This document shows, in pieces, positions 7,833-15,273 of a DNA stretch of 40,334 nt; the first letter of the stretch is position 1; the number at the start of each line of letters is the position of its first letter. This DNA is from an uncultured Lachnospiraceae bacterium. GTDB lineage: Bacteria > Bacillota > Clostridia > Lachnospirales > Lachnospiraceae. The position numbers and the translations under genes were made by a program. The stretch is from contig OMXP01000019.1 in assembly GCA_900315055.1 (NCBI GenBank), forward strand, positions 1 to 40,334. Reading direction: 5' to 3'. Below the pieces are notes generated by a model. The model worked only from the letters and a program-made list of their open reading frames with translations. It made no database searches and was not told the DNA's origin.

Positions 7833-8483
7833 TCAAAGATCGATTCTCTCAAAACAGCGGCAGGCATGCCGGTAAGATACCAGTGTGAATACAAGATAGT
7901 TCAAAACACCGGCAAGGAACAGACAAAGCTGAAGTCCAAGGTGTTCCAGGCCAAAGGCATTCACCGCGCCAAGGCCCGGCACATAGTGCACAGCTTCAAA
8001 CACAATGATCGCCAAAAACGCAGCGGCGATATAGCCGATAAAGGAGCCGAAGCTGTAAGCCGTCCGAAAGAAGCCGCTAAGGAAAATCAGGTTGAAGAGA
8101 CCGAAGAGAAACAGCCCCGCCCCGAGCGCAGACAGGTTTGCATTCATCAGGGCATTCTCCCGGTATACGGCAACGTCCTTCAGTACCGTCATGCGCAGCA
8201 GAGTTGCAACCGTCATGACTGCAAAGCCGGTCATCTCCATCAGGCAGGTGAAGAGATACTTTCCCTTCACGACATCCCTCTTTGCAACGGGGAGCAGTGC
8301 GGAGAACACGAAATCATTCGCCTCCCTCGCATTCTGAAAGCTCTTGAAAATGCCGAGCGTCACAAAGAACACGCTGCACAGCACCGGATACCCCGGCAGG
8401 AAAAACATCAGTCCGAAGATCAGGAAGAAATATGTTGCCGGTGATGCGGAAAGCGTCAGCTCTTTTCGGAGAATGTTACGCAC
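7833..8483 (-). CDS. ABC-2 type transporter permease, 216 aa
   Basis: Six hydrophobic segments spread over the protein (for example ATYFFLIFGLMFFLPGY, AVMTVATLL, LGAGLFLFGLFNLIFLSGFF, and the C-terminal LFLAGVLNYLVFTLV) and an N-terminal amphipathic start RNILRKEL fit the ABC-2 permeases of YtrC/YhcI type. Start GTG 8483: AGGAGG lies 6 nt upstream, and the gene overlaps the ATPase stop by 8 nt (GTGCGTAA). No extracellular domain or catalytic motif is seen. It should form a complex with the ATPase encoded just before it. Substrate unknown; antimicrobial peptides or lipid-linked molecules are typical of such pairs. Confidence 0.82.
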   Translation of the reverse strand: MRNILRKELTLSASPATYFFLIFGLMFFLPGYPVLCSVFFVTLGIFKSFQNAREANDFVFSALLPVAKRDVVKGKYLFTCLMEMTGFAVMTVATLLRMTVLKDVAVYRENALMNANLSALGAGLFLFGLFNLIFLSGFFRTAYSFGSFIGYIAAAFLAIIVFEAVHYVPGLGAVNAFGLEHLGLQLCLFLAGVLNYLVFTLVSYRHACRCFERIDL

Positions 8484-9198
8484 GGACTGCCTCCTTTTCC
8501 ATTCGAAGAATGGTATCCTCCAGGCTCTCCCCTGCATGAGAATACGCATCGCAGAAGTCCTGCTTTGTCTTCGCCGCCCTGATTTTTCCGCGGGAGATAT
8601 AGAGGATGTCGTCCGCACACTTCTCCAGGTCCGACACGATATGCGTGGAAAAGAACACGGCCGTGCCGCCGTCCCGCAGCATCGTGAAGATCTCGAGAAG
8701 CTCTTCTCTGGAAAACGGGTCAAGGCCGCTTGTCGGCTCGTCGAGGATCAGAACCTCTGCCCTGTGAGACAGCGCAAGAACCAGGTTGAATTTGACTTTC
8801 ATACCTTCGGAAAGCTCCCGCGGGGTCTTCTGCTCGTCGAGGCTGAACTCCTTCATATACGCACGGTACGCGTTATCGTCCCAGTTCGGGAAAAAGCTCC
8901 CTGTGACAGATGCAATGTCCTGCAGCCTTTTCCGTGGATACCAGCTGACACTCCCGGTGGAATATCCGATCCGCTGCCTGATCTCTTTCTCATGCCCTGC
9001 AAGAGGAAGACCAAAGTAGCGGATATCTCCCGCATCCCTGTGAACCAGGTTCAGCATGGCTTTGATGGTGGTTGTCTTCCCTGCTCCGTTGCGTCCGACA
9101 AAGCCCGTAATACTCCCCTCTTTCAGCGAAAAGGATACCTCGCTCAGCCGAAAGGCCGGGTATTCCTTCGTGAGATTTTTCACTTCCACGATATTCAT
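8476..9198 (-). CDS. ABC transporter ATP-binding protein (YtrB-like), 240 aa
   Basis: Walker A GRNGAGKTT (about residues 34-42), signature LSEGMK, Walker B VLILDEP with the D-loop SGLD, and switch His in STHIV are all intact. The LSEGMK signature and the WYPRKRLQDIASVTGSFFPNWD insert are typical of the YtrB/BcrA-type exporters rather than importers. RBS GGAGG lies 5 nt before ATG 9198. It is first in its operon, followed by the permease and the XRE/AbrB regulator. The next cassette on the same strand (9496-11311) encodes a second, distinct ATPase/permease pair. Confidence 0.87.
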   Translation of the reverse strand: MNIVEVKNLTKEYPAFRLSEVSFSLKEGSITGFVGRNGAGKTTTIKAMLNLVHRDAGDIRYFGLPLAGHEKEIRQRIGYSTGSVSWYPRKRLQDIASVTGSFFPNWDDNAYRAYMKEFSLDEQKTPRELSEGMKVKFNLVLALSHRAEVLILDEPTSGLDPFSREELLEIFTMLRDGGTAVFFSTHIVSDLEKCADDILYISRGKIRAAKTKQDFCDAYSHAGESLEDTILRMEKEAVRA

Positions 9199-9495
9199 AC
9201 GTTCCTCCGTTTTTCCTTTCCGGTCTCGGATTTGTATGAATATCGTAAGCTCCGGTTGCCCCGGGATCTACCAACTGCAGGCAACACAATTTCACAATTT
9301 CTGTCAGCTTTGGTTGCCGTCGATTCCGTCTCTTCCAGCCTGGCAATTCATCGGTCAGTTGCCGCAATCCGGCAGCTTCCATAATCGTCTCGATCGATGG
9401 ATGCCACCAGTGTGTCCGATCGGAAGTACTTTGTGTTTCTCTGCCGGGTGATTCCAGGAGAATATCGGTGCCCTCTGTAAGCTATTTCTGACAAC
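9199..9495 (-). other. Intergenic spacer between the two ABC cassettes
   Basis: About 297 nt, no recognised gene. The upstream cassette's permease stops at 9496 and the ATPase start is at 9198. I see no strong terminator and only weak -35-like TTGCCT matches. A frame on the minus strand from about 9450 runs into the ATPase gene in another phase; it has no Shine-Dalgarno and no family resemblance. The two cassettes could be one long transcript or separately expressed. Confidence 0.5.
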
Positions 9496-10257
9496 TCAGA
9501 TGCTCAGGTGCTTCTCCATGATCCAGCCGGAAAGCAGATATAAGAGTACGACAATGCCGGCATGGGCCAGGACCTTAATGGCTGTATTTCCTTCCGGCAA
9601 AAGGCTCCCTGCACGAAGGATCATGATGGCAAGGAACAGAACGATCAGGAGCGAAATCCAGAAGGATCCGCGCTTTCCCCGAAGCAGTGATGCCTGCATC
9701 ACGATGGCAAAGAAGCAGACCATCAGGATGGTAAGCCAGACGAGGGCAGACATCCCGAGGGTGCTGCAGACATCTCCCACCTTCTCCATGTCCAGGTTTT
9801 GGGGCAGAAGTATTTCCGAGAACTGCACCAGACCACCGCCTCTCCATGCAAGAAGCAGGAAATCCGCGACAGAAAGGAGTCCGAAGATCAGGACCGAAAC
9901 AGCCAGGACCACCACATCCTCCAGCACCTTCGCCCCAAGAACCGCATAGGAGCGCTCCGGAATCAGAAACAACATGCAGCTCTGACTGGAATTCAGCTCC
10001 CGGCGCAGAGTCCACATGGGAAGCAGACTGCAGAGCATCACGCCAAACGTCCCGGCCAGGACCAGGATGCCGGTGCCGACTGTCAGGAGGAATACCGTCC
10101 CGTTACTGAGGTTTGGCTCCCCCCGGAGAAGGAATGCATCCTGGGGGAGAAAGAGTATGCCGCCTAGCAGCATGACCTCCCCCAGCACCGTGCTTACAAG
10201 AAGGGCAAGGAGTGCCCCTCTGGATTTGCGAAATTCATATTTCAACAGCTTTGCCAT
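9496..10257 (-). CDS. ABC-2 type transporter permease, 253 aa
   Basis: Starts MAKLLKYEFRKSRG, the usual amphipathic opening of ABC-2 permeases, followed by about six hydrophobic helices (at about residues 14-37, 52-80, 113-138, 163-190, 200-215 and 225-247). The order GntR-ATPase-permease matches the YtrABC-like layout of Bacillota. Shine-Dalgarno GGAGG lies 8 nt before ATG 10257, and the gene begins 14 nt after the ATPase stop. The extracytoplasmic part is small, so no separate substrate-capture domain is suggested. Substrate unknown. Confidence 0.82.
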   Translation of the reverse strand: MAKLLKYEFRKSRGALLALLVSTVLGEVMLLGGILFLPQDAFLLRGEPNLSNGTVFLLTVGTGILVLAGTFGVMLCSLLPMWTLRRELNSSQSCMLFLIPERSYAVLGAKVLEDVVVLAVSVLIFGLLSVADFLLLAWRGGGLVQFSEILLPQNLDMEKVGDVCSTLGMSALVWLTILMVCFFAIVMQASLLRGKRGSFWISLLIVLFLAIMILRAGSLLPEGNTAIKVLAHAGIVVLLYLLSGWIMEKHLSI

Positions 10258-10271
10258 TGTAATTCTCCTCC

Positions 10272-10961
10272 CTACTGCATCAGTTCCCGGTACTTGTCTG
10301 CGAGGGATTTTCCCTCCCGGGTGCGAAGTTCCTCAATGTCCAGATCCGCCGCCATCAGCCCGTTCCGGAAAAAGATGGCCCGGTTCACCGCAGACTCGAT
10401 CTCCTCAACCAGATGGCTCGAAATGACAATGGCATTCTCCGGATCCGAGGAGGCCAGGATCACCTGCAGGATCGAATCCCGTGCCAAAAGATCAATCCCA
10501 TTGAAGGGCTCATCCAGCAGATACACCTTTGCTGCCCTCGCCATCGTCACGGCAACTTTGCACTTTGCCCGCATGCCCGTGGAGAGGGTCCGGACCTTCT
10601 GATTACCGTCCAGTTCCATCTGCCGGAGCAGTGCCTGGTAACGGTCCATCGAGAAGTCCGCAAAGAAATCCTGATAATATTTTCCCACCTCGTTCACGCT
10701 CATCCAGCCATACAGGTAGTCCTCTGTGGGAAGAAAGGCAATCTCGGCTCTGTCCTTCCAGCAGACAGGGTGATTTTCCCACAGGACGCCGCCTGCACTG
10801 GGGTGCAACAGTCCCGCCGCCATTTTCATCCAGGTCGTCTTTCCACTCCCGTTGGGGCCAAGGAGCGCATAGATATTCCCGGGCTCAATGTCAAACGTCA
10901 CTCCCTGCAGGGCTTTCTTTCTTCCATAGCCCTTTTCCGCTTCTTTCGTACACAGCGTCAT
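10272..10961 (-). CDS. ABC transporter ATP-binding protein (YtrB-like), 229 aa
   Basis: Walker A GPNGSGKTT (residues 35-43), signature LSTGMR, Walker B VYLLDEP followed by FNGID, and switch His in ISSHLV are present. The Asn/Gly change in FNGID at the D-loop is common in YtrB-type exporters. The start ATG overlaps the GntR regulator's stop by 4 nt (ATGA at 10958), so regulator and transporter are co-translated. It should pair with the permease at 9496-10257. Confidence 0.87.
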   Translation of the reverse strand: MTLCTKEAEKGYGRKKALQGVTFDIEPGNIYALLGPNGSGKTTWMKMAAGLLHPSAGGVLWENHPVCWKDRAEIAFLPTEDYLYGWMSVNEVGKYYQDFFADFSMDRYQALLRQMELDGNQKVRTLSTGMRAKCKVAVTMARAAKVYLLDEPFNGIDLLARDSILQVILASSDPENAIVISSHLVEEIESAVNRAIFFRNGLMAADLDIEELRTREGKSLADKYRELMQ

Positions 10962-11311
10962 TTTCCTTCCTCCTTCAGGATCTTCCCGATCTCCTCCACG
11001 GTAAATCCCAGAGCCTTCATGCGCTCCAGGAACTTTCTTGCGAGATCCTTTGCCATTTCCTCTCTCACTGTCTTTTGTATCTCTTCCTGTTCCACAACGA
11101 ATGTCCCAAGTCCGCGCCGCGTCTCACAGATGCCCTGCTGCTCCAGCACCTGATACACTCTTGCGGCAGTATTGGGGTTGATCTGGTACTGCTGCGCCAG
11201 TTCCCTGCCGGAGGGAAGCTTTTCCCCCGACAGGATCTGGCCGGACGCGACTTTACCCTTCAGGTCATTTACCACCTGCAGATAAATCGGTATGGATGTA
11301 TCAAAGTTCAT
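10958..11311 (-). CDS. GntR-family regulator, YtrA subfamily, 117 aa
   Basis: The short length and layout are those of YtrA repressors: an N-terminal winged helix (IPIYLQVVNDLKGKVASG, LPSGRELAQQYQINPNTAARVYQVLEQQG, RRGLGTFV; residues 8-76) and only a short helical C-terminus (77-117) in place of a large effector domain. GGAGG lies 6 nt before ATG 11311. Family members sense cell-envelope stress or antibiotics indirectly and repress their own ABC operon. The promoter directly upstream carries a perfect inverted repeat that overlaps the -10 element, which fits auto-repression. Confidence 0.9.
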   Translation of the reverse strand: MNFDTSIPIYLQVVNDLKGKVASGQILSGEKLPSGRELAQQYQINPNTAARVYQVLEQQGICETRRGLGTFVVEQEEIQKTVREEMAKDLARKFLERMKALGFTVEEIGKILKEEGK

Positions 11312-11331
11312 CTTGCACCTCCGTTATCTAC

Positions 11332-11367
11332 TGTACTAGTTATATAGTACACTAGTTATAAAGTCAA
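11332..11367 (-). promoter_or_regulatory. Promoter and operator of the GntR-ABC operon
   Basis: On the minus strand: -35 TTGACT (11367-11362), a 17-nt spacer and -10 TATAAC (11344-11339). The inverted repeat TGTACTA-N6-TAGTACA (11332-11351) has the -10 hexamer exactly as its 6-nt spacer. A dimeric YtrA-type repressor bound there would block RNA polymerase. Confidence 0.8.
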
Positions 11368-11483
11368 CCCCTTTTTTTCGCCCGGAGAGTCTGCGTGTCC
11401 ATCGAGGTGATACGGGCCGCTATGCAGGCCGCGATCAGCACGGATGTGCCGATACGGCCGGCAATCGCAAGAGCGCCGATCAA
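11364..11483 (-). CDS. Possible 39-aa single-helix membrane peptide
   Basis: A TTG start at 11483 has GGAGGAG 8 nt upstream, a very strong ribosome site for an otherwise empty region. The product begins MIGALAIAGRIGTSVLIAAC, so residues 2-24 could span the membrane, and it ends in a basic tail (RAKKRG). Its TGA lies inside the -35 hexamer of the GntR operon promoter. It follows the terminator hairpin at 11522-11550, and no promoter of its own is seen. It may instead be the decayed end of a longer membrane protein, since the frame stays open upstream to a TTG at 11519. Confidence 0.3.
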   Translation of the reverse strand: MIGALAIAGRIGTSVLIAACIAARITSMDTQTLRAKKRG

Positions 11484-11521
11484 TGCTTCGACTCCTCCCC
11501 TGTCGGAATGCAGGCACAAAG

Positions 11522-11550
11522 AAAGGAGCTTCCGCTCGGAGGCTCCTTTT
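11522..11550 (-). terminator. Terminator downstream of the CdaR-type regulator
   Basis: Arms AAAGGAGC / GCTCCTTTT around a GC-rich loop. The tail on the minus strand is CCTTTCTTTG, and on the plus strand CCTTTT, so it can work both ways. On the minus strand it lies about 65 nt after the regulator's stop. Confidence 0.65.
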
Positions 11551-11590
11551 CATGAATTTTATGCAGTTGGTTCTGCTGTTCCTTCGGATC

Positions 11591-11625
11591 AGTAATCAAG
11601 ATTACTAATCCCAATTAGTAATCTT
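11591..11625. repeat. Three-arm inverted repeat overlapping the CdaR-type gene's stop codon
   Basis: AAGATTACTAAT (11598-11609) and ATTAGTAATCTT (11614-11625) form a perfect 12-bp hairpin with a 4-nt loop. A third arm AGTAATC (11591-11597) pairs equally with GATTACT (11600-11606), so two exclusive hairpins are possible. The regulator's TAA (11617-11615) is inside the right arm. Confidence 0.85.
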
Positions 11626-12706
11626 TCTGATCGAGGTACTTCAGATAGTTCATGACCATCAGGGCGATCTTGAAGGTCAGGGCGTCCTCGAAGTTGCGGA
11701 TATCCAGGCCCGTGCTCTTCTGCAGCTTCTCGATACGGTAGACGAGGGTGTTGCGGTGGATAAACAGCTTTCTCGAGGTCTCGGACACGTTCAGGTTGTT
11801 GTCAAAGAACGTGTTGATCGTCGTCAGGGTCTCATTGTCGAGATTGTCCGGGATGTTGTCGCCGAACACCTCCTTGATGAAGACGCGGCACAGGTTCGAG
11901 GGCAGCTGATAGATCAGGCGTCCGATGCCCAGCTCGTTGTAGCTGATCACCTTCCGGTCGGCGTAGAAGATCCTGCCGACATCCATCGCCATCTTCGCTT
12001 CCTTGTAGGACTTGGAGAGGTTCTTGAGATCGTCGACGATCGTGCCGTAGGAGACGCGAACGTTCAGCATCGCCTCGGTGTTGAGCATGTCCACGCAGAC
12101 CTGCGCGGCCTGCTGGATCTGGTCATAGGATTCCGTGGTGTCGACGGCCTTAATGAGAATCACGGAGTTCTCATCGACCTCGGTCAGGTAGTCGCCGTTG
12201 TGAGCGGTGAAGATGCCGGAGAGGAAATCCTCGGCATTGGTATCGCTCTCCTCGGACTCAATCTCGATGAGCACCACAGCGCGCGGCACCGTGAAGATGA
12301 TGTGCAGCTTCTTGGCCCGGTTGTGAATATCCACCAGCAGAAGGTTGTCGAGCAGAAGGTTCTGGAAGAAGTTGTTGCGGTCGTACTTCTCCTTGTAGGC
12401 GTGCATCAGGTTCTGGATCTCGGAAACCGCGATCCTTGCCACCATCAGCGTGTAATCGGAACTGCCGATGGCCGTCAGTGCAAACGTCACTTCCTCGTCC
12501 TCGCGGACCTTCAGAATGTAGCGGTCGCCGATGATCTGGGAATCCACTGCCTGCCGGCAGAAGTTGGAAATCATCCCGGGATCCGTGATCTCCGCATTGG
12601 AAGTGCGCGCATAGAGTGCACCGTTGGTGTCCTGAACGCAGAACTCAACCTTGGAAATCGAGGTCAGCTCCTCGAGGCAGTTTTTCACGATCTGTGCAGA
12701 TATCAT
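11615..12706 (-). CDS. CdaR/PucR-type transcriptional regulator, 363 aa
   Basis: The C-terminus carries the HTH_30/PucR-type motif (NLNVSETSRKLFIHRNTLVYRIEKLQK, landmarks SETSRKLFIHRNT and YRIEKLQ) at about residues 308-340. The middle has the GGDEF-like domain common to CdaR proteins (SYGTIVDDLKNLSKSYKEA), and the N-terminus a sensory domain like the sugar-diacid recognition region. Family members activate carbohydrate or organic-acid genes. ATG 12706 is chosen: GAGGA lies 9 nt upstream, and the longer frame would run through the promoter. The sugar-transport ATPase gene lies directly upstream on the same strand with a terminator between, so the pair is linked by position but separately transcribed. 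Confidence 0.82.
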   Translation of the reverse strand: MISAQIVKNCLEELTSISKVEFCVQDTNGALYARTSNAEITDPGMISNFCRQAVDSQIIGDRYILKVREDEEVTFALTAIGSSDYTLMVARIAVSEIQNLMHAYKEKYDRNNFFQNLLLDNLLLVDIHNRAKKLHIIFTVPRAVVLIEIESEESDTNAEDFLSGIFTAHNGDYLTEVDENSVILIKAVDTTESYDQIQQAAQVCVDMLNTEAMLNVRVSYGTIVDDLKNLSKSYKEAKMAMDVGRIFYADRKVISYNELGIGRLIYQLPSNLCRVFIKEVFGDNIPDNLDNETLTTINTFFDNNLNVSETSRKLFIHRNTLVYRIEKLQKSTGLDIRNFEDALTFKIALMVMNYLKYLDQKDY

Positions 12707-12773
12707 AGTCTCATTCCTCTTTCTCGCAGGGTATACAGCTGAAAAACTGTGTACTTTTACCATGCACTTCTTT

Positions 12774-12802
12774 ATTGTACACGGGTTTTTTGGCGATAAC
12801 AA
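12774..12802 (-). promoter_or_regulatory. Promoter of the CdaR-type regulator
   Basis: Minus strand: -35 TTGTTA (12802-12797), a 17-nt spacer and -10 TACAAT (12779-12774). The leader to ATG 12706 is about 60 nt. Confidence 0.6.
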
Positions 12803-12867
12803 CCGGAAATTCCAAAGGAATGGACGACTGTTCTGCCATTCTGTCCTGTCCCGTGTCCCGGAACATG

Positions 12868-12904
12868 AAAAAACCGACAGGAAGCTTTCTGGCTCCCTGC
12901 CGGT
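12868..12904 (-). terminator. Terminator of the MsmK-type ATPase gene
   Basis: Minus strand: ACCGGCAGG ... CCTGTCGGT followed by six T. It lies about 40 nt after the ATPase stop at 12943. Confidence 0.88.
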
Positions 12905-12942
12905 CCTGAAATCATATGAAACTTGTCTGAGAAGCGTTCGGA

Positions 12943-14052
12943 CTAGTTGCAGATCGTCTTCTCGGTCTCCTTGTCGAAGACATGAATCTTGTCCAGATCC
13001 ATAGCGAACTGAACATCAGATCCCGGTCTTGCGGTCGTGGACGGATCGACACGTGCAGTCATAGGCGTGCCGGCCAGATCGAAGTACAGGAATACTTCTG
13101 CGCCGAGCAGCTCGTAGACGTTGATCTTCGCATCGAAGAGAACCTCTGCGCCCTTGATTCTGTCGGGGTGATCGGTCATGTGCTCCGGACGGATACCCAT
13201 GACAACGGTCTTTCCGTTGTAGCCGCCATCCTTCAGAGCCTTGGACTTCTCCGCATTGAGCGGAATCTTCTTGCCATCGAGAACAAGGCAGGCCTTGTCG
13301 CCCTCGATCTGGCAGGTGACATCCAGGAAGTTCATCTGCGGAGATCCCATGAAGCCTGCGACGAACAGGTTGCACGGCTTGTCATACAGATGCTGAGGCG
13401 TATCGACCTGCTGCACGACGCCGTCCTTCATGACGACGATTCTGGTGCCGAGCGTCATAGCCTCGGTCTGGTCGTGGGTGACGTAGATGATCGTGGTGCC
13501 CAGTCTCTGATGGAGCTTTGCGATCTCGGATCTCATCTGGACACGAAGCTTTGCGTCCAGGTTGGAGAGAGGCTCGTCCATGAGGAAGACCTTCGGGTTA
13601 CGGACGATTGCACGGCCCATTGCAACACGCTGTCTCTGGCCGCCGGAAAGAGCCTTCGGCTTGCGGTCAAGCAGCTGAGTCAGATCCAGGATCTTTGCTG
13701 CGTTGCGGACAGCCTTGTCGATCTCGTCCTTCGGAACCTTGCGGAGCTTCAGGCCGAATGCCATGTTATCGTACACGGTCATGTGCGGATACAGAGCGTA
13801 GTTCTGGAAGACCATTGCGATATCGCGGTCCTTCGGCTCGACATCGTTCATGACCTTGCCATCGATCTTCAGGGTACCGGAGGAGATATCCTCGAGACCT
13901 GCGATCATACGGAGGGTAGTGGATTTACCACAGCCGGAAGGTCCGACGAAAATGATAAATTCCTTATCCTTGATATCAAGATTGAAGTCCTTCACGGCTT
14001 CGAAACCGTTCGGGTATTTCTTGTAGATATGCTCAAGACTGAGACTTGCCAT
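12943..14052 (-). CDS. msmK: Sugar ABC transporter ATP-binding protein (MsmK/UgpC type), 369 aa
   Basis: Walker A GPSGCGKST (residues 37-45), Q-loop in VFQNYALYPHMTV, signature LSGGQRQR (about 136-143), Walker B VFLMDEPLSNLDA and switch His in VTHDQTEAM are intact. Residues 240-369 form the TOBE/MalK-like regulatory domain (GIRPEHM). RBS GGGAGG lies 9 nt before ATG 14052. No permease or binding protein is nearby, and the gene has its own terminator. In Bacillota such solitary MsmK proteins serve several carbohydrate uptake systems encoded elsewhere, and that is the likely job here. Confidence 0.93.
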   Translation of the reverse strand: MASLSLEHIYKKYPNGFEAVKDFNLDIKDKEFIIFVGPSGCGKSTTLRMIAGLEDISSGTLKIDGKVMNDVEPKDRDIAMVFQNYALYPHMTVYDNMAFGLKLRKVPKDEIDKAVRNAAKILDLTQLLDRKPKALSGGQRQRVAMGRAIVRNPKVFLMDEPLSNLDAKLRVQMRSEIAKLHQRLGTTIIYVTHDQTEAMTLGTRIVVMKDGVVQQVDTPQHLYDKPCNLFVAGFMGSPQMNFLDVTCQIEGDKACLVLDGKKIPLNAEKSKALKDGGYNGKTVVMGIRPEHMTDHPDRIKGAEVLFDAKINVYELLGAEVFLYFDLAGTPMTARVDPSTTARPGSDVQFAMDLDKIHVFDKETEKTICN

Positions 14053-14385
14053 GGTTTTGTTCCTCCCAAAGTAATGCGGAAATATTGATAATATACCCGC
14101 TCCCGTTCTTACGTTGAAAATTATAGAAGAATCTATTTTGGGAAACCATGAGACAATTCAACAAAGTTTGCTTTATCATTCCGTCAAAAGAGCAAAAAGC
14201 GATCACCCTGTTTTCAGACTTCGTCATTATCACTATAAGACCATGCAAATCGTCGTGAATCTGTCCAATTTTCGTGCGAAACGCCCGTCGTCCTTCTTTC
14301 GGCGGTTTCCCCGGTTTTCCTTTGTTTTCGGCTATTTTCAGGTACATGAAAAAGGGCGTTTTCCTTCCGTTTTCGTCGTATTGCA
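14053..14385 (-). promoter_or_regulatory. Intergenic region with the msmK promoter
   Basis: About 330 nt that are AT-richer than their surroundings, with no gene I can support. A consensus -10 TATAAT lies on the minus strand at 14125-14120, with a poor -35 match; a second possible -10 TATATT lies nearer the gene (about 14092). A 126-codon frame crosses the region on the minus strand but would read through the terminator at 14387-14434 and lacks a ribosome site. Confidence 0.5.
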
Positions 14386-14386
14386 C

Positions 14387-14434
14387 AAAAAACGGCCCGG
14401 ATTCCCGGAACATGACCGTTCCGAAAACCGGACC
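14387..14434 (-). terminator. Terminator of the rpe-map-metG-yesL operon
   Basis: Minus strand: a two-tier stem, GGTCCGG/CCGGGCC outside and CGGAAC/GTTCCG inside, followed by GTTTTTT. It lies about 30 nt after the yesL stop. Confidence 0.85.
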
Positions 14435-14464
14435 AAAATTCTCATATTTGGCTACCGATCGCCC

Positions 14465-15253
14465 CTATTTTGCCGAATCACTCCCCGCTGACGTCTCTTC
14501 CGAATTCGTCAATTCTGTATCATTATCTGACTCTTTGTTCCTCGGAACTGCCGTCTCGATGGCTTCCTTCAGTGCCTCGAGATCCGCGGGATCATCGGAG
14601 AGCTCAAAGTCCGCATCGGAGACCTCCTTCGGCTTCTCGGGCTCGAGCTTTTCAAAGACCGGGCTGTAGAGCATGGCCTGCAGGACCACCGGGAGTGAGA
14701 TCCCGAACATCATGAACAGCGGGATCAGCGCATAGGTAAACGAGAGCAGCAGGACCGGAATGATCCAGACAAGGGTCATCACGATGGAGCGGAACAGATG
14801 CCCGATCCCGAGCAGGAAGGCGTTGCGGAACGTCCCGCTCACGGTGTTGACGAAATGGCAGAGCACCGGAAAGACCCACTGGGTGAAAATGAGCAGTATG
14901 AAGCACACGGCAAAGATCAGGATCCTGACCGGCGTCGGGAAGATCTCCATGTAGCGGCTCTTCAGCATCAGGTACGCATCAGCGCCCATGACAAAGTAGA
15001 TCAGAAGGATGATCAGTCCCGTGCCGATGCCCTGCTTCAGGTTCTCCTTAAACGAGTGGAAGTACCCCTTGACGATGTAGGTGTCCTCCCCGCGCACGAT
15101 CTTCAGGCACATGTAGTGGCAGGCGGTCATCGCCGGTCCGAATGTAATGACCGGGATGCACAGAGCCATGGTCAGCACGTTTATGATGACCAGGTTGCAG
15201 AGTTTCTCCAGAAACTGCATCACCGGATTGTCCACATCAAAGATCCGACTCAT
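14465..15253 (-). CDS. YesL/DUF624 family membrane protein, 262 aa
   Basis: Starts with MSRIFDVDNPVMQFLEKLCNL and the motif GPAMTACHYMCLKIVRGED typical of DUF624/YesL. Five membrane segments follow (about residues 20-45, 75-97, 108-130, 150-172 and 175-195). The last 55 residues are acidic and low-complexity (Asp/Glu/Ser-rich), probably a flexible cytoplasmic tail. YesL genes usually accompany carbohydrate uptake genes, but function is unknown. Here it ends an operon behind metG and a secreted protein, 20 nt downstream of the latter. AGGAGG lies about 10 nt before ATG. Confidence 0.82.
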   Translation of the reverse strand: MSRIFDVDNPVMQFLEKLCNLVIINVLTMALCIPVITFGPAMTACHYMCLKIVRGEDTYIVKGYFHSFKENLKQGIGTGLIILLIYFVMGADAYLMLKSRYMEIFPTPVRILIFAVCFILLIFTQWVFPVLCHFVNTVSGTFRNAFLLGIGHLFRSIVMTLVWIIPVLLLSFTYALIPLFMMFGISLPVVLQAMLYSPVFEKLEPEKPKEVSDADFELSDDPADLEALKEAIETAVPRNKESDNDTELTNSEETSAGSDSAK

Positions 15254-15273
15254 GGTCGTTTACCCTCCTTCTG

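Noticed and set aside
8990..9382. 130-codon minus-strand frame spanning the ABC cassette spacer
   Set aside because: Most of it is out-of-frame reading of the ATPase gene; the spacer part has no ribosome site and no recognised domain.
14033..14413. 126-codon minus-strand frame between yesL and msmK
   Set aside because: It starts inside a terminator stem, has no Shine-Dalgarno, and contains the msmK promoter.
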